Shown here in pieces: positions 27,782 through 36,218 of a DNA stretch of 64,000 bases (positions are counted from its first letter, which is position 1; each line of letters begins with the position of its first letter). Source of the DNA: Candidatus Sulfuricurvum sp. RIFRC-1 (GTDB lineage Bacteria; Campylobacterota; Campylobacteria; Campylobacterales; Sulfurimonadaceae); assembly GCF_000310245.1 (NCBI RefSeq), contig NC_020505.1, forward strand, positions 1 to 64,000, read 5' to 3'. A program made the translations under genes and the position numbers. Under the pieces are notes generated by a model, which saw only the letters and a list, made by a program, of their open reading frames with translations, was not told the origin of the DNA and did no database searches.

Positions 27782-28306
27782 TTAGAGTTTAATTTCTACT
27801 TTGGATGATTTACGAAGCGTATCGGTTGTTTTGTTCATGAGTGCTTTAAACTTTTCCAATTTGATAAATTGGGTAATCTCTTTTTTTGCGGCTTCGAAAG
27901 GGACGATTTTATCCCCTTGTTTCATTTTGTCTTTGTTCGCATCGTAAAATGTTTGCGCCTCTTTGTCGGTAACGCTGATTTTAGCCATTTGCTGTTTCAT
28001 CCACATATCGACCGCTAAATCGTTTTTGATCGCTGCGTATTGTGCTTTGAAGGCCGCAGTGTTTTGGATACCGCTTTTAGCCACTTGAGCTTTAATAAGC
28101 TCTTGGTTAACCAGTTGTTCAACCACTTGGCGCTTCATTTTGGCATCGAGTTTGTCATAACTCATCCCACCCATCGCTTTGCTAACGAACGTGTTAGCAT
28201 CGTTTGTGGTGATCGCTTTTCCGTTTACGGTAGCGAGGGTAGCGGGAGCGGCATACATAAATGAAGAGCTTAAAACAAGTGCGGCAAGTGTATGGGAGAG
28301 TTTCAT
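27782..28306 (-). CDS. SurA-type periplasmic chaperone lacking a PPIase domain
   Basis: The 174-residue protein has a signal peptide (about 1-19, cut near MYAAP) and the SurA/PpiC N-terminal helical domain (ATVNGKAITTNDA, KRQVVEQLVNQELIKAQVAK). It then goes almost directly to the C-terminal helix (EAAKKEITQFIKLEKFKALM). The parvulin fold present in SurA, PpiD and Campylobacter PEB4 is missing. A chaperone role for outer-membrane proteins without prolyl isomerase activity is inferred. AAGGAACC precedes the ATG. The tonB-like gene follows by 15 bp. Confidence 0.8.
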   Translation of the reverse strand: MKLSHTLAALVLSSSFMYAAPATLATVNGKAITTNDANTFVSKAMGGMSYDKLDAKMKRQVVEQLVNQELIKAQVAKSGIQNTAAFKAQYAAIKNDLAVDMWMKQQMAKISVTDKEAQTFYDANKDKMKQGDKIVPFEAAKKEITQFIKLEKFKALMNKTTDTLRKSSKVEIKL

Positions 28307-28391
28307 AAGGTTCCTTTTGGAAAATAATTAGAGACATTATAGTGAGGTTTGATTACGTAAATGTTAATAAAGAGGATAAAAGAGTGAAGAA

Positions 28392-28467
28392 TGGTGGACC
28401 CTAGCGGGATCGAACCGCTGACCTCGTCGCTGCCAGCGACGCGCTCTCCCAGCTGAGCTAAGGGCCC
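28392..28467 (-). tRNA. tRNA-Ala (GGC)
   Basis: A complete 76-base cloverleaf reads on the minus strand from GGGCCCTTAGCTCAG to the encoded CCA. The anticodon stem CGTCG/CGACG closes the loop CTGGCAG, giving anticodon GGC for alanine. The T arm GGTTCGATCC is standard. Confidence 0.97.
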
Positions 28468-28572
28468 AAAGATATTGGAGCGCCATTATACGATTAGGGC
28501 TCTTAAAAGTCAATGAGGAAAAAAATGAGGGAGACGGTAAAGTTTTATTCTCATCGTGTCGATATAGAAGGT

Positions 28573-29211
28573 ATGAAAAAGTTAGCCCTAATTATCATCT
28601 TCGGTATATCCAGTGTAGTGTTGAGTGCGGAGGAATTTACAATTCAGACGATCAGTGCCAAAAAAGAGGCTTCGATCACTCCCGCTTTTGAAAAAAAGGT
28701 GCATAAAAGTGCACTCCCCTCGGTAAAGAAAAAAGAGGGAGAATGCAATATTGTGACGGTTGGAAAGTATCACTCAACCAAAGCGGCACATCATGATCTC
28801 AAAAAAGCGAAAGCAATCAGTGCAGATGCTTTTGTCCGTACCGTAAATCGTACTACCCCGAACGTATGCGCGAGTAAAAGCGAAGCACCGAAAACGGCGA
28901 TGAAAGATGTGAATACATCCGTTGTCGTTCCGAACAAAAGCGAAGCGGCAGTTGCGGCAGTAAAACATGAAGAGCCAAAAGCGGCAGAACCGGCTCCTAC
29001 AGTCTCGGTAACTCCCGCGCCTGTTGCAGCAGTTGCGGAGCCAAAAGCTGAAATACCGTGCAAAGTTCAGCCCTGCGAGAAAGTCTCCAATAACGTCTAT
29101 CTCTATGACCGTAACCTTGGACGTAAAAGCGATATCCATGAAGCTATCGAATTTTACAAACACTCACCATATCACTCTTTCCGCCCTGTAGCCCTTCAAA
29201 GCAGTAAATAA
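28573..29211 (+). CDS. Exported protein with SPOR-like repeats
   Basis: From ATG 28573 (AGAAGG upstream) the product has 212 residues and a signal peptide (about 1-18, cut near LSAEE). Two segments, FTIQTISAKKEASITPAFEKK and CNIVTVGKYHSTKAAHHDLKKAK, resemble the two halves of a SPOR domain, which binds denuded peptidoglycan. A low-complexity Ala/Pro/Lys linker follows (about 105-170), then a C-terminal tail with cysteines IPCKVQPCEK. The homology is suggestive, not certain. An upstream ATG at 28513 would disrupt the signal peptide. Confidence 0.7.
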   Translation: MKKLALIIIFGISSVVLSAEEFTIQTISAKKEASITPAFEKKVHKSALPSVKKKEGECNIVTVGKYHSTKAAHHDLKKAKAISADAFVRTVNRTTPNVCASKSEAPKTAMKDVNTSVVVPNKSEAAVAAVKHEEPKAAEPAPTVSVTPAPVAAVAEPKAEIPCKVQPCEKVSNNVYLYDRNLGRKSDIHEAIEFYKHSPYHSFRPVALQSSK

Positions 29212-29215
29212 AGCT

Positions 29216-29638
29216 TTAGGGCTCTTTGTTTATCGCACTGTAGAGACAATCCAAATCTAATTTATGCAATTTTTTCGCTTCCACGTGGAGCGATTCGAGC
29301 AATTCGAGTGCATTTTCTCCGTTTGAGGGGTAACAGACCGCTGCGGAGGGGATAGATTCAGCAAATAAATCTTCAATCATTTTTTTAACAATACCGCATC
29401 CGTATCGGTCCGTATAAGGCATAACGAAAAAATAGTGATGTTCGTTATGGACGATGGAATCGGAAGTGCGCAGAAGGCTGGGGAGATTCGTATCGATCAA
29501 CTCTTGTGAGATTTTTGAAAAATCGCAAAACAGTATCGTAAAACTTTCCGAACGGTTTTCATCCAACCGATCGGAGATTCCGATATTGAGATCGATTAAC
29601 GATGCAAAATTATAAAACGAAAACAACACTCCCGCCAT
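29216..29638 (-). CDS. Small degenerate GGDEF-like protein
   Basis: The 140-residue product follows the pattern of the second half of a GGDEF domain: LLRTSDSIVHNEHHYFFVMP is equivalent to LRxxDxxxRxGGDEFxxxLP with the active-site loop replaced by NEHH, and CYPSNGENALELLESLHVEAKK matches the domain's last helix region. It cannot be a cyclase and may bind another protein or a nucleotide. AAGGAG lies upstream of the ATG. It converges on the SPOR-like gene with a 4-bp gap and is followed by the SafE-like gene upstream. Confidence 0.6.
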   Translation of the reverse strand: MAGVLFSFYNFASLIDLNIGISDRLDENRSESFTILFCDFSKISQELIDTNLPSLLRTSDSIVHNEHHYFFVMPYTDRYGCGIVKKMIEDLFAESIPSAAVCYPSNGENALELLESLHVEAKKLHKLDLDCLYSAINKEP

Positions 29639-29691
29639 TTTGACTCCTTAATTCATTTGAGTATAGTATAACGTAAAGTTTTAATTTCGGG

Positions 29692-30381
29692 TCAAATCGG
29701 CAAGTCGAAGAAGTATGCGAACCCGTAATACATACTGTAAAGGCCATAAATGAGGATCGCCAATGCGGCGATCCGGTTCATCGTTTGACGAAATGCGATC
29801 TCTTTAAAAAAACTGACCGATTGACCCAGTGCGAGGAGAGTCGGAACGGTAGCGAGACCGAATGCCGCCATGATCAAGCCTCCGTCGATAATCGACGCAG
29901 ATGCCGCCGCTTTGGCGGCGAAGAAAAAGACAAATCCGCAGGGAAAAAAGCCGTTCATAACCCCAAGGGCGAAAAAACTTCCGATGGTTTTGCTTTTGAT
30001 AAGGCGGGAAAAGAGGGATTTGAACAAAGGGTTGCTTGAAAACCCCCTCTCCAGAAGATGAATCACTCTGGACAGTCCGAACATTCCCAGCGCCGTGATA
30101 ATCATAATGATGCCGGCAAAGATAAACAATACTCCGTGCATCTCCATGCTTAGGCTCACCAGTGCACCGATACCGCCGAAAATCATCCCTAAAATAACAT
30201 ACGAACTGACACGTCCGATGTTGTAGGCACTGTGGCGGATGAGTTGCGCGCCTTTACCCATAGAAGCATCGATTTTGGTCGAGCTGTAGGCGACAATAAA
30301 CCCTCCGCACATCCCGACACAGTGACCAAAACTTCCTGCGAACGCGATGGAAACGATCAACCACCATTCGATTGAATACAT
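29692..30381 (-). CDS. Sulfite exporter TauE/SafE-family (COG2836) membrane protein
   Basis: The 229-residue protein has six to seven membrane helices and a GHCVGMCGGF motif in the first, with two cysteines placed as possible metal ligands. This group is often linked to copper handling and cytochrome oxidase assembly; the name sulfite exporter is inherited from a broad family. A second pair of small-residue-rich motifs (GFFPCGFVFF) occurs in the second half. It is divergent from a periplasmic heavy-metal-binding protein with a palindrome between them, which supports a metal role. Confidence 0.8.
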   Translation of the reverse strand: MYSIEWWLIVSIAFAGSFGHCVGMCGGFIVAYSSTKIDASMGKGAQLIRHSAYNIGRVSSYVILGMIFGGIGALVSLSMEMHGVLFIFAGIIMIITALGMFGLSRVIHLLERGFSSNPLFKSLFSRLIKSKTIGSFFALGVMNGFFPCGFVFFFAAKAAASASIIDGGLIMAAFGLATVPTLLALGQSVSFFKEIAFRQTMNRIAALAILIYGLYSMYYGFAYFFDLPI

Positions 30382-30432
30382 AAATCAACCTTCTAAACAA
30401 TATCAATATTCTAAATAATTTTTGTTACAACA

Positions 30433-30449
30433 GTGTTAAGACTTAACAC
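30433..30449. promoter_or_regulatory. Perfect 17-bp palindrome between divergent metal genes
   Basis: GTGTTAAG-A-CTTAACAC is an exact inverted repeat with one central base, placed about 50-55 bp from the genes on either side. It has the shape of an operator for a dimeric repressor or activator. The regulator is not encoded nearby. Confidence 0.5.
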
Positions 30450-30502
30450 AAATTTAACAGTTCTATGAAACAATAGCATGAAATTATTTAAAGGCTTCGT
30501 GA

Positions 30503-30766
30503 ATGAAAAAAGTTTTCCTCTCTTTAGTGGTATTGGTTGCGGTTTCGAGTGCCGATCAGCTGGTTAAACTCAATGTAAGCGGTATGACCTGTCCTTCGTG
30601 TGCAAAAAATGTAAAAGAGTCATTGAACGACGTGCTCGGAGTTAAAGAATCGAGCGTTTATCTCAAAGAGGGTAAAGCGGAAGTAAAAGTATCAGACGGC
30701 ACCAAAGCCGAAACAATGTGTGATGCGGTTAAAAAAGCGGGTTATGGCTGTACGGTAGCAAAATAA
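30503..30766 (+). CDS. Periplasmic heavy-metal-binding protein (HMA domain, MerP/CopZ-like)
   Basis: The 87-residue product has a signal peptide (about 1-17, cut near SSADQ) and one HMA domain with the metal-binding motif GMTCPSC (about 27-33). Three further features fit the fold: SSVYLKEGKAEVKV, a second cysteine pair near the end (MCDAVKKAGYGC) and the usual length. Export to the periplasm resembles MerP. Copper is the most likely metal in view of the divergent SafE-like gene; mercury is possible. No P-type ATPase is present in the window. Confidence 0.85.
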   Translation: MKKVFLSLVVLVAVSSADQLVKLNVSGMTCPSCAKNVKESLNDVLGVKESSVYLKEGKAEVKVSDGTKAETMCDAVKKAGYGCTVAK

Positions 30767-30880
30767 TTTAACGTCATAACCTCGTAGGGCGTAAAGCGTT
30801 AAAAAAATGATAACTGCTTATCGTTTTTAGCTTGGAGCGGGGCATCGATGTGTGTGTAGCACCGATGTCACTGTATCCAG

Positions 30881-30907
30881 CTAGATTTCCGTCTTCACGG
30901 GAATGAC
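30881..30907 (+). repeat. Single REP unit
   Basis: CTAGATTTCCGT-CTTC-ACGGGAATGAC matches the right half of the REPIN-like elements at 2603 and 26574, ending in GGAATGAC. A degenerate left partner may begin at GTCACTG (about 30867). Confidence 0.55.
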
Positions 30908-30911
30908 GAAA

Positions 30912-31883
30912 TCAGATAAAGTATTTTTGAGCATCATTGCGACTCATGTCGCTAACGGTGGTTACTCCTGTCTCCCCAAACATTAATGTTTGTTCCCCTT
31001 CAAAATCCTGTTTACAATACGCTAACACCAGTTTTGCCGCTAACACACGGTCGTTATCACTTGCATTGCGTGAGATAAGTGAGTGAGGCCCGAAGAGTTC
31101 GGTTGTGATATGAAGGTATTTGGAATTCTCAATTCTCTCCAGTATCTCATTATCCTCGGCATTACGTCCGATGATGAGTTTTGCCCCCTCGCTAAGACGG
31201 AGCTGGCGACCGTATTTGAGTGTCGGGATATCTTCAACACTAAAGGTATCATGGGCGATAAAATCACGAATTTTATTGGAGAACTTCTCATCGGTGAGGA
31301 GACATCCTCCTCCCGGTGCCTCGTAATCTTTAAGCCCGAACTGCTGAGCAAGTTCCATTTGACGTTCACGATTGCGTCCGCTGATGTTTTCGAGTTTTTC
31401 ACGATCTACCCAACCGTTGATTTCGGGAATTGTCAGCTCAAGTGATTTGGCACTCATGGGACGTAAAAGCAACCCGCCGCAGTTACTGAGATTGAGCACT
31501 TTATCGAGCGATTCACGATTTTGGCTCATTGGGCGTTGCCCCAGAACTTCACCGCTGATCAGAAAGCTCGCTCCCCACTCTTCCATGAGACGTTTGGCCA
31601 CCTCAAACATTTTAGCATGGCAGTCGATGCAGGGATTGAAGTTTTTTCCGTAGCCGTATTTGGGGGAAAAGAGGACCTCTTTGATATACTCATCGCGGAT
31701 ATCGACGCTTCGAAATTCAGCTCCTACTTGTTCGCACATATTTTTCATGTGAGCAAGTCGGTCTTTGGTGGAACCGAAACCGGTATTGATGTTGCAGGCG
31801 ATTACTTCAATCCCCTGATCGATAATGAGTTTCGCCGCGATAGTTGAGTCGAGACCGCCGCTAAATAATGCGATAGCTTTCAT
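30912..31883 (-). CDS. PP-loop ATPase related to tRNA-thiolation enzymes (MnmA/ThiI-like)
   Basis: The 323-residue protein starts with a PP-loop, ALFSGGLDS (about 5-13), which binds ATP and adenylates a substrate, as in MnmA, ThiI and argininosuccinate synthase. A CIDCHAKMF motif (about 84) provides a cysteine pair as in sulfur-carrier or iron-sulfur thiolases, and GGGCLLTD lies near residue 195. The C-terminal part (about 210-323) is a separate conserved domain. tRNA or small-molecule thiolation is the best guess; the exact substrate is unknown. GGAATACTCC precedes the ATG. Confidence 0.75.
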   Translation of the reverse strand: MKAIALFSGGLDSTIAAKLIIDQGIEVIACNINTGFGSTKDRLAHMKNMCEQVGAEFRSVDIRDEYIKEVLFSPKYGYGKNFNPCIDCHAKMFEVAKRLMEEWGASFLISGEVLGQRPMSQNRESLDKVLNLSNCGGLLLRPMSAKSLELTIPEINGWVDREKLENISGRNRERQMELAQQFGLKDYEAPGGGCLLTDEKFSNKIRDFIAHDTFSVEDIPTLKYGRQLRLSEGAKLIIGRNAEDNEILERIENSKYLHITTELFGPHSLISRNASDNDRVLAAKLVLAYCKQDFEGEQTLMFGETGVTTVSDMSRNDAQKYFI

Positions 31884-31911
31884 GGAGTATTCCTATATTA
31901 TGATTGTCATT

Positions 31912-31977
31912 CCCGTTCGTGGTGAGTTTGTCGAACCATGAGCGGGTTCACCCTTCGACAGGCTCAGGGCGAACGGG
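31912..31977. repeat. Long inverted repeat, GACAGGCTC type, second copy
   Basis: CCCGTTCGTGGTGAG-TTGTCGAA pairs with TTCGACAGGCTCAGGGCGAACGGG around a central loop. It is nearly the same as 24862-24919 and, like it, is preceded by GTCATTCCCG. It fills the gap between dnaG and the PP-loop gene. Confidence 0.75.
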
Positions 31978-31980
31978 AGA

Positions 31981-33627
31981 TTAGCTGAGTGGGACGAGTT
32001 CGCCCCGTTTGAGGCGTTCGATTTTCTCACGAAATTGACGTATTAGGTACGATTTTTGATCGAATGATATCGTATTTTGCGTTGTTACTTTTTTGAGTTC
32101 ACGGTTATAATGGGCACTCAAGAAAGTCATAAGCTCTGCTCGCAGTCCCTCATCCCCCTCAAAAGTACGTATTCGATCATCCATCATCAATGCACTGAGA
32201 CGGGGATCGTCATGGCGTCCTTGGAGTGCTGCTTCAAACTCACTGCTGTGGTATTGCAAGAGACTTCCGTCGATAAAATCGAGGAGGGTATTGGTGATAT
32301 ATGGACGTTCCAATAGAGTTTTGATAAAGCTAAGTTCCCAAATATCGTGATGGGAAAAATTGATCGGTTGCGCGCTTGCGGTTTTGTTGGTGCGTCCCAC
32401 TTGGATCAGAGAGGGTGATATCCCTAATCTTGAAGCGACAAAAGGGCGATACTCTTCTTGGAGAAGTGGAGAGAGGGTTTTGAGGAATGCGATATTCTCA
32501 TGCAGTGCCGTCTCTTTGGCTTTTGGGTCTTGCAGATCGTAAGCGTCAATCATCTCGGAGATTACAAATTCGATAAAAGGGATCGGTCGGTGCAATAGGG
32601 CATTAAGCTGTTCGATTTGACCATTTTTGATCATATCGGCGGGGTCAAGTCCCCCCTCAAATAAAACTACTCCTCCATCAAAACCCGACATACTCAAAAG
32701 CTTGGATGCTTTATATGCGGCGGCACGTCCGGCTTTATCCCCATCATATGCGAGGAATATTTTCGGCTCACCTTTTCGCAATAGCGGGAGATGTTCAGCG
32801 GTAAGAGCGGTCCCCAGTGTCGCGACGGCATGGGTGAATCCCGCCTGATGGAGCATTACAACATCGAGATACCCTTCGGTGACGATGATCTCTCGGCGGC
32901 GGTAGATCGCTTCTCGGGCGAGGTGATAGGCATACAATAGACGCGATTTGTTAAAAATGGCACTTTGGGAGGAGTTGACGTATTTCGCTTGATGTCCCGT
33001 AATCGTACGTCCGCCAAATCCAACGATAGCTCCGCTGGTGGAGTGGATGGGGAATGTGATCCGCTCGATAAAACGGGCAAAAAGGCGTCCATCATCCCCC
33101 CGTCCGATGGCTCCTTGCTCAAGTGCTTCAGCAGTTGGGAGTTTGCGCTGGTCTAAAAATCGAAGTGTCTCAGGTGAGGTGGGGGCGTAGCCGATCCCGA
33201 ACCGCTCAATGCTGGAGGCATAAATTCCCCGTTCATGGAGATATTCCATCGCATCTCGTTTCTCTTCGAGGAGTTTTTGATACCAGTCGTTGAGGGTTTC
33301 GAGAAGGTTGGAACGTTTTTTTTGTTTGGTGTCGTCGGTGTAGTGGAGGCTGAAATTGCTTGATGCGGCTAACTTCTCGATTGCTTCGGGATAGTTGAGT
33401 TTCTCGTATTCCATGATAAATTTAATCCCATCACCGTGTGCTCCGCATCCGAAACAGTGGTAGCTTTGGCGTGAGGGATTGACGACAAAGCTGGGGGACT
33501 TCTCATCATGAAACGGGCAGGGCGCTTTGAAGCTGCTTCCGGCACGTTTGAGCTCGATGTACGAGCCGACGATATCGACAATATCAAGTCGGGCTTTGAG
33601 AGCCTCAATGGAGTCTTGGGTAATCAT
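31981..33627 (-). CDS. dnaG: DNA primase DnaG
   Basis: DnaG makes the RNA primers for DNA replication. The 548-residue protein has the CHC2 zinc-binding domain (Cys37, His40, Cys58, Cys61), the TOPRIM catalytic core (EGYLDVVMLHQAG near 255, AYDGDKAGRAA near 300) and a C-terminal helicase-binding region. Length is somewhat short, as in other Campylobacterota. It diverges from rpsU, whereas in E. coli rpsU and dnaG form one operon in the same direction. Confidence 0.97.
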   Translation of the reverse strand: MITQDSIEALKARLDIVDIVGSYIELKRAGSSFKAPCPFHDEKSPSFVVNPSRQSYHCFGCGAHGDGIKFIMEYEKLNYPEAIEKLAASSNFSLHYTDDTKQKKRSNLLETLNDWYQKLLEEKRDAMEYLHERGIYASSIERFGIGYAPTSPETLRFLDQRKLPTAEALEQGAIGRGDDGRLFARFIERITFPIHSTSGAIVGFGGRTITGHQAKYVNSSQSAIFNKSRLLYAYHLAREAIYRRREIIVTEGYLDVVMLHQAGFTHAVATLGTALTAEHLPLLRKGEPKIFLAYDGDKAGRAAAYKASKLLSMSGFDGGVVLFEGGLDPADMIKNGQIEQLNALLHRPIPFIEFVISEMIDAYDLQDPKAKETALHENIAFLKTLSPLLQEEYRPFVASRLGISPSLIQVGRTNKTASAQPINFSHHDIWELSFIKTLLERPYITNTLLDFIDGSLLQYHSSEFEAALQGRHDDPRLSALMMDDRIRTFEGDEGLRAELMTFLSAHYNRELKKVTTQNTISFDQKSYLIRQFREKIERLKRGELVPLS

Positions 33628-33681
33628 AAGGATATTTTAGCGTAATGGGGCTTTGGTTATATGTTATTTTGGATACATCTA

Positions 33682-33690
33682 TGCTATAAT
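33682..33690 (+). promoter_or_regulatory. Extended -10 promoter of rpsU
   Basis: TGC followed by TATAAT (33685-33690) is an extended -10 element, 40 bp before the rpsU start codon. A -35 is not obvious; extended -10 promoters often lack one. Confidence 0.55.
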
Positions 33691-33730
33691 TCCAATTCGA
33701 AAAATTTTAAATAGAAAGTAGGTGATGTGA

Positions 33731-33943
33731 ATGCCTGGTATCGTTCTTAGACAAGATGATAACTTTGATGCTGCTTACCGCCGTTTCAAGAAACAAACAG
33801 ATCGTAATCTGATTGTTACTGAAGCCCGTGCTCGTCGTAACCATGTTACAGAGACTGAAAAACGTAAACAGTTCAAAATCAGCGCTCGCAAAAAGATGTT
33901 AAAACGTTTGTATATGATGCGACGTTACGAATCTCGCCTGTAA
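33731..33943 (+). CDS. rpsU: 30S ribosomal protein S21
   Basis: S21 is a small basic protein of the 30S subunit involved in initiation on mRNA. The 70-residue sequence is highly basic and has the family pattern [21 protein letters not shown] and a C-terminal [17 protein letters not shown]. The AGGTGATG sequence just before the ATG is a good ribosome-binding site. Confidence 0.97.
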   Translation: MPGIVLRQDDNFDAAYRRFKKQTDRNLIVTEARARRNHVTETEKRKQFKISARKKMLKRLYMMRRYESRL

Positions 33944-33945
33944 TT

Positions 33946-33966
33946 CCTTGCGCTTCGGCGCTTGGG
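33946..33966 (+). terminator. UUCG-capped hairpin after rpsU
   Basis: GCGC-TTCG-GCGC (33950-33961) starts 7 bp after the rpsU stop and can be extended by CC/GG pairs. UUCG loops are very stable. No T run follows, so it may be a processing or stability signal. Confidence 0.4.
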
Positions 33967-34063
33967 TTACAACCCTCTTCCCTCTCAACTTTTCCCTTTG
34001 TAACAAAACCTTTACTAACCCTATGATAAACTTCGTGTAACAATTTTTGCACAAGGCTACATT

Positions 34064-35227
34064 ATGCTCTTTAGCGCACCTCTCAAAACCAATTCCAAAA
34101 AAATCATGTTGTTGGGTTCCGGCGAACTCGGTAAAGAAGTGGCGATCGAGGCACAGCGTCTCGGCATTGAAGTGATCGCGGTTGACCGTTATAAACATGC
34201 TCCGGCACACTTAGTCGCAAATCGATCTCATGTCGTTAACATGCAAGACCAAGAAGCGGTATTGAAAATCATTCGAAAAGAGAAACCGGACTATATTCTC
34301 CCTGAAATCGAAGCGATCAGTATCGACGCACTGTTCGCGGCAGAAGCGGAAGGATTTTGTGTTATCCCCAATGCCGAAGCGGTCAACAAAACGATGAACC
34401 GTAAAAATATCCGCCGTTTCGCGAGCGAAGAGTTAGGACTTAAAACAAGCCGTTATCATTTTGTGAGTACCTATGAAGATATGTGCGCTGCGGCTGAGGA
34501 TGTCGGGTTTCCGTGTGTAATTAAACCGGTGATGAGCTCTTCCGGTCACGGACAAAGTATCGCTCACAGTCCATTTGATTTGGAAAACTCTTGGGAAGTT
34601 GCCAAAGAGGCACGCGGGGATGCGAGCGAGCTGATCGTCGAAGAGTTTATCCGGTTTGATTATGAGATCACCTTGCTCACTGCTCGTAACGGAGTAGAGA
34701 CGGTATTTTGTGAGCCGATCGGGCATATCCAAAAAGACGGCGACTACATCTACAGCTGGCAGCCGATGGAGATGTCGAAAAAGGCATTGAAGCGTTCTCA
34801 AAAAATTGCCAAAGCGATTACCGACGGTTTGGGCGGAAAAGGGTTGTTCGGTGTTGAGCTGTTTGTGGCAGGCGATGAAGTTTATTTCAGTGAAGTGAGC
34901 CCGCGTCCGCATGATACGGGGATGGTAACATTGATTACCCAAAGCCAAAGCGAATTTGCCCTTCATGTACGTGCCGTTCTAGGACTTCCTCTTGGATTTA
35001 CGTTCTACGGCGACGGGGCAAGTGCGGCGTTTAAATCGGGCGTAGAATCGCATGAACCGGTGATTGATGTCGCCGATGAGCTGTTCGATGATAACAGTTT
35101 CGTTCGTGTGTTTGGTAAACCCGAAGCGCACGTCGGACGACGTATGGCGGTCGTGTTGGTATTTGATAAAGTGAACAAAGCGCTCAAAAAAGCGAAAAAA
35201 TTGATCAAAAAGATTCAAGACGCATGA
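34064..35227 (+). CDS. purT: Formate-dependent phosphoribosylglycinamide formyltransferase PurT
   Basis: PurT uses formate and ATP to formylate GAR in purine synthesis, replacing the folate-dependent PurN. The 387-residue ATP-grasp protein has the N-terminal [20 protein letters not shown] nucleotide-fold start, the ATP-binding stretch [15 protein letters not shown] (about 155-170) and the metal-binding loop [15 protein letters not shown] (about 280). The downstream dehydrogenase gene overlaps it by 4 bp. Confidence 0.96.
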   Translation: MLFSAPLKTNSKKIMLLGSGELGKEVAIEAQRLGIEVIAVDRYKHAPAHLVANRSHVVNMQDQEAVLKIIRKEKPDYILPEIEAISIDALFAAEAEGFCVIPNAEAVNKTMNRKNIRRFASEELGLKTSRYHFVSTYEDMCAAAEDVGFPCVIKPVMSSSGHGQSIAHSPFDLENSWEVAKEARGDASELIVEEFIRFDYEITLLTARNGVETVFCEPIGHIQKDGDYIYSWQPMEMSKKALKRSQKIAKAITDGLGGKGLFGVELFVAGDEVYFSEVSPRPHDTGMVTLITQSQSEFALHVRAVLGLPLGFTFYGDGASAAFKSGVESHEPVIDVADELFDDNSFVRVFGKPEAHVGRRMAVVLVFDKVNKALKKAKKLIKKIQDA

Positions 35228-36153
35228 AAATCGTCATTTTAGATGCACTAACGTATGGCGATACTTCGTTAGCGGGGTTTGAAGCTCTCGGTGATGTGGT
35301 GGTTTATCAGACAACATCTGTCGATGAAACGATAGAGCGTGTTCGAGAGGCGGAAGTGATCGTTACGAACAAAGTGGTGATTAGTGACACTGTGATGGAA
35401 AGTGCTCCGAATCTCAAACTCATTTGCGTAGCGGCGACGGGGATGAATAACATCGACCATGATGCGGCCACGCGTCGCGGAATTACCGTCAAAAATGTGG
35501 CAGGATATTCGACCGATGCGGTCGTTCAACATACCTTTTCGATGTTGTTTTACCTGATGGGACACAGCCGTTATTATGACGAGTATGTCAAAAGCGGTGA
35601 GTGGCAGAAGGAGGCGGTATTCGCCCATATCGGACCTTCGTTCAGCGAGCTTCGCGGAAAAACGTGGGGAATTATCGGACTGGGTGAAATCGGTCGCGGT
35701 GTGGCAAATGTAGCGAAAGCTTTCGGTGCTAACGTTTGTTACACCTCGACATCGGGGAAAAATGAGAATGCCGAGTATGAGAAAACGACACTGAGCCGTT
35801 TGATCGAAAACAGCGATATTATCTCCATCCATGCACCGCTTAATTCCTCGACCGAAAATCTGATCTCTCACTCTGAGCTGTTGCAGATGAAAGACGGAGC
35901 GGTACTTTTGAACCTCGGACGCGGTGGAATCGTCGATGAGGATGCTCTCTCGGTTATCATCGATGTGAAACCAATCTTTGTCGGTTTGGATGTGTTAGTC
36001 AAAGAGCCGATGAAAACGCCACACCCGTTGTTAGCGATCAAACACCCTGAACGCCTCTATATCACTCCCCATATCGCATGGACATCCCGTGAAGCGCGTG
36101 AACGGCTTATTGCGGCTACGATACAAAACATTAAAAAATTCTGCCTCGTATGA
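35224..36153 (+). CDS. D-isomer-specific 2-hydroxyacid dehydrogenase (glycerate dehydrogenase-like)
   Basis: The 309-residue protein has the catalytic and NAD-binding domains of this family: NAD loop [17 protein letters not shown] (about 147-163), catalytic Arg in [10 protein letters not shown], and a Glu and His further on (TPHIAW). Substrates in this group include hydroxypyruvate, glyoxylate or D-lactate; the order of domains fits HprA/glycerate dehydrogenase, but the substrate cannot be fixed. The ATG overlaps the purT stop (ATGA), so the two are coupled. Confidence 0.88.
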   Translation: MKIVILDALTYGDTSLAGFEALGDVVVYQTTSVDETIERVREAEVIVTNKVVISDTVMESAPNLKLICVAATGMNNIDHDAATRRGITVKNVAGYSTDAVVQHTFSMLFYLMGHSRYYDEYVKSGEWQKEAVFAHIGPSFSELRGKTWGIIGLGEIGRGVANVAKAFGANVCYTSTSGKNENAEYEKTTLSRLIENSDIISIHAPLNSSTENLISHSELLQMKDGAVLLNLGRGGIVDEDALSVIIDVKPIFVGLDVLVKEPMKTPHPLLAIKHPERLYITPHIAWTSREARERLIAATIQNIKKFCLV

Positions 36154-36218
36154 GGCAAGCTTCAGTGCCTCAGCGGCTAGCGTAGCCAAAGGGATTATAT
36201 TCCTTTGGCGTTTTAAAA
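36143..36218 (-). repeat. Dispersed repeat family III, copy B
   Basis: Read on the minus strand it starts TTTTAAAACGCC, has an imperfect AAAGGAATATAATCCCTTT hairpin and continues into GGCTACGCTAGC, matching the block order of copies A, C and D. It overlaps the stop codons of both convergent genes (2-hydroxyacid dehydrogenase and AEC transporter) and probably serves as their shared end signal. Confidence 0.6.

Noticed and set aside
30424-30455. GTTAC/GTTAA 11 bp apart upstream of the HMA-domain gene
   Set aside because: The position 10 bp on reads AAATTT and is not a -10; the stretch overlaps the palindrome, which explains it better.
34000-34031. GTAAC before purT that might be a Pho box
   Set aside because: The base 11 bp on begins TTTAC, not GTWAY, and the -10 (TATGAT) does not lie at 10 bp.
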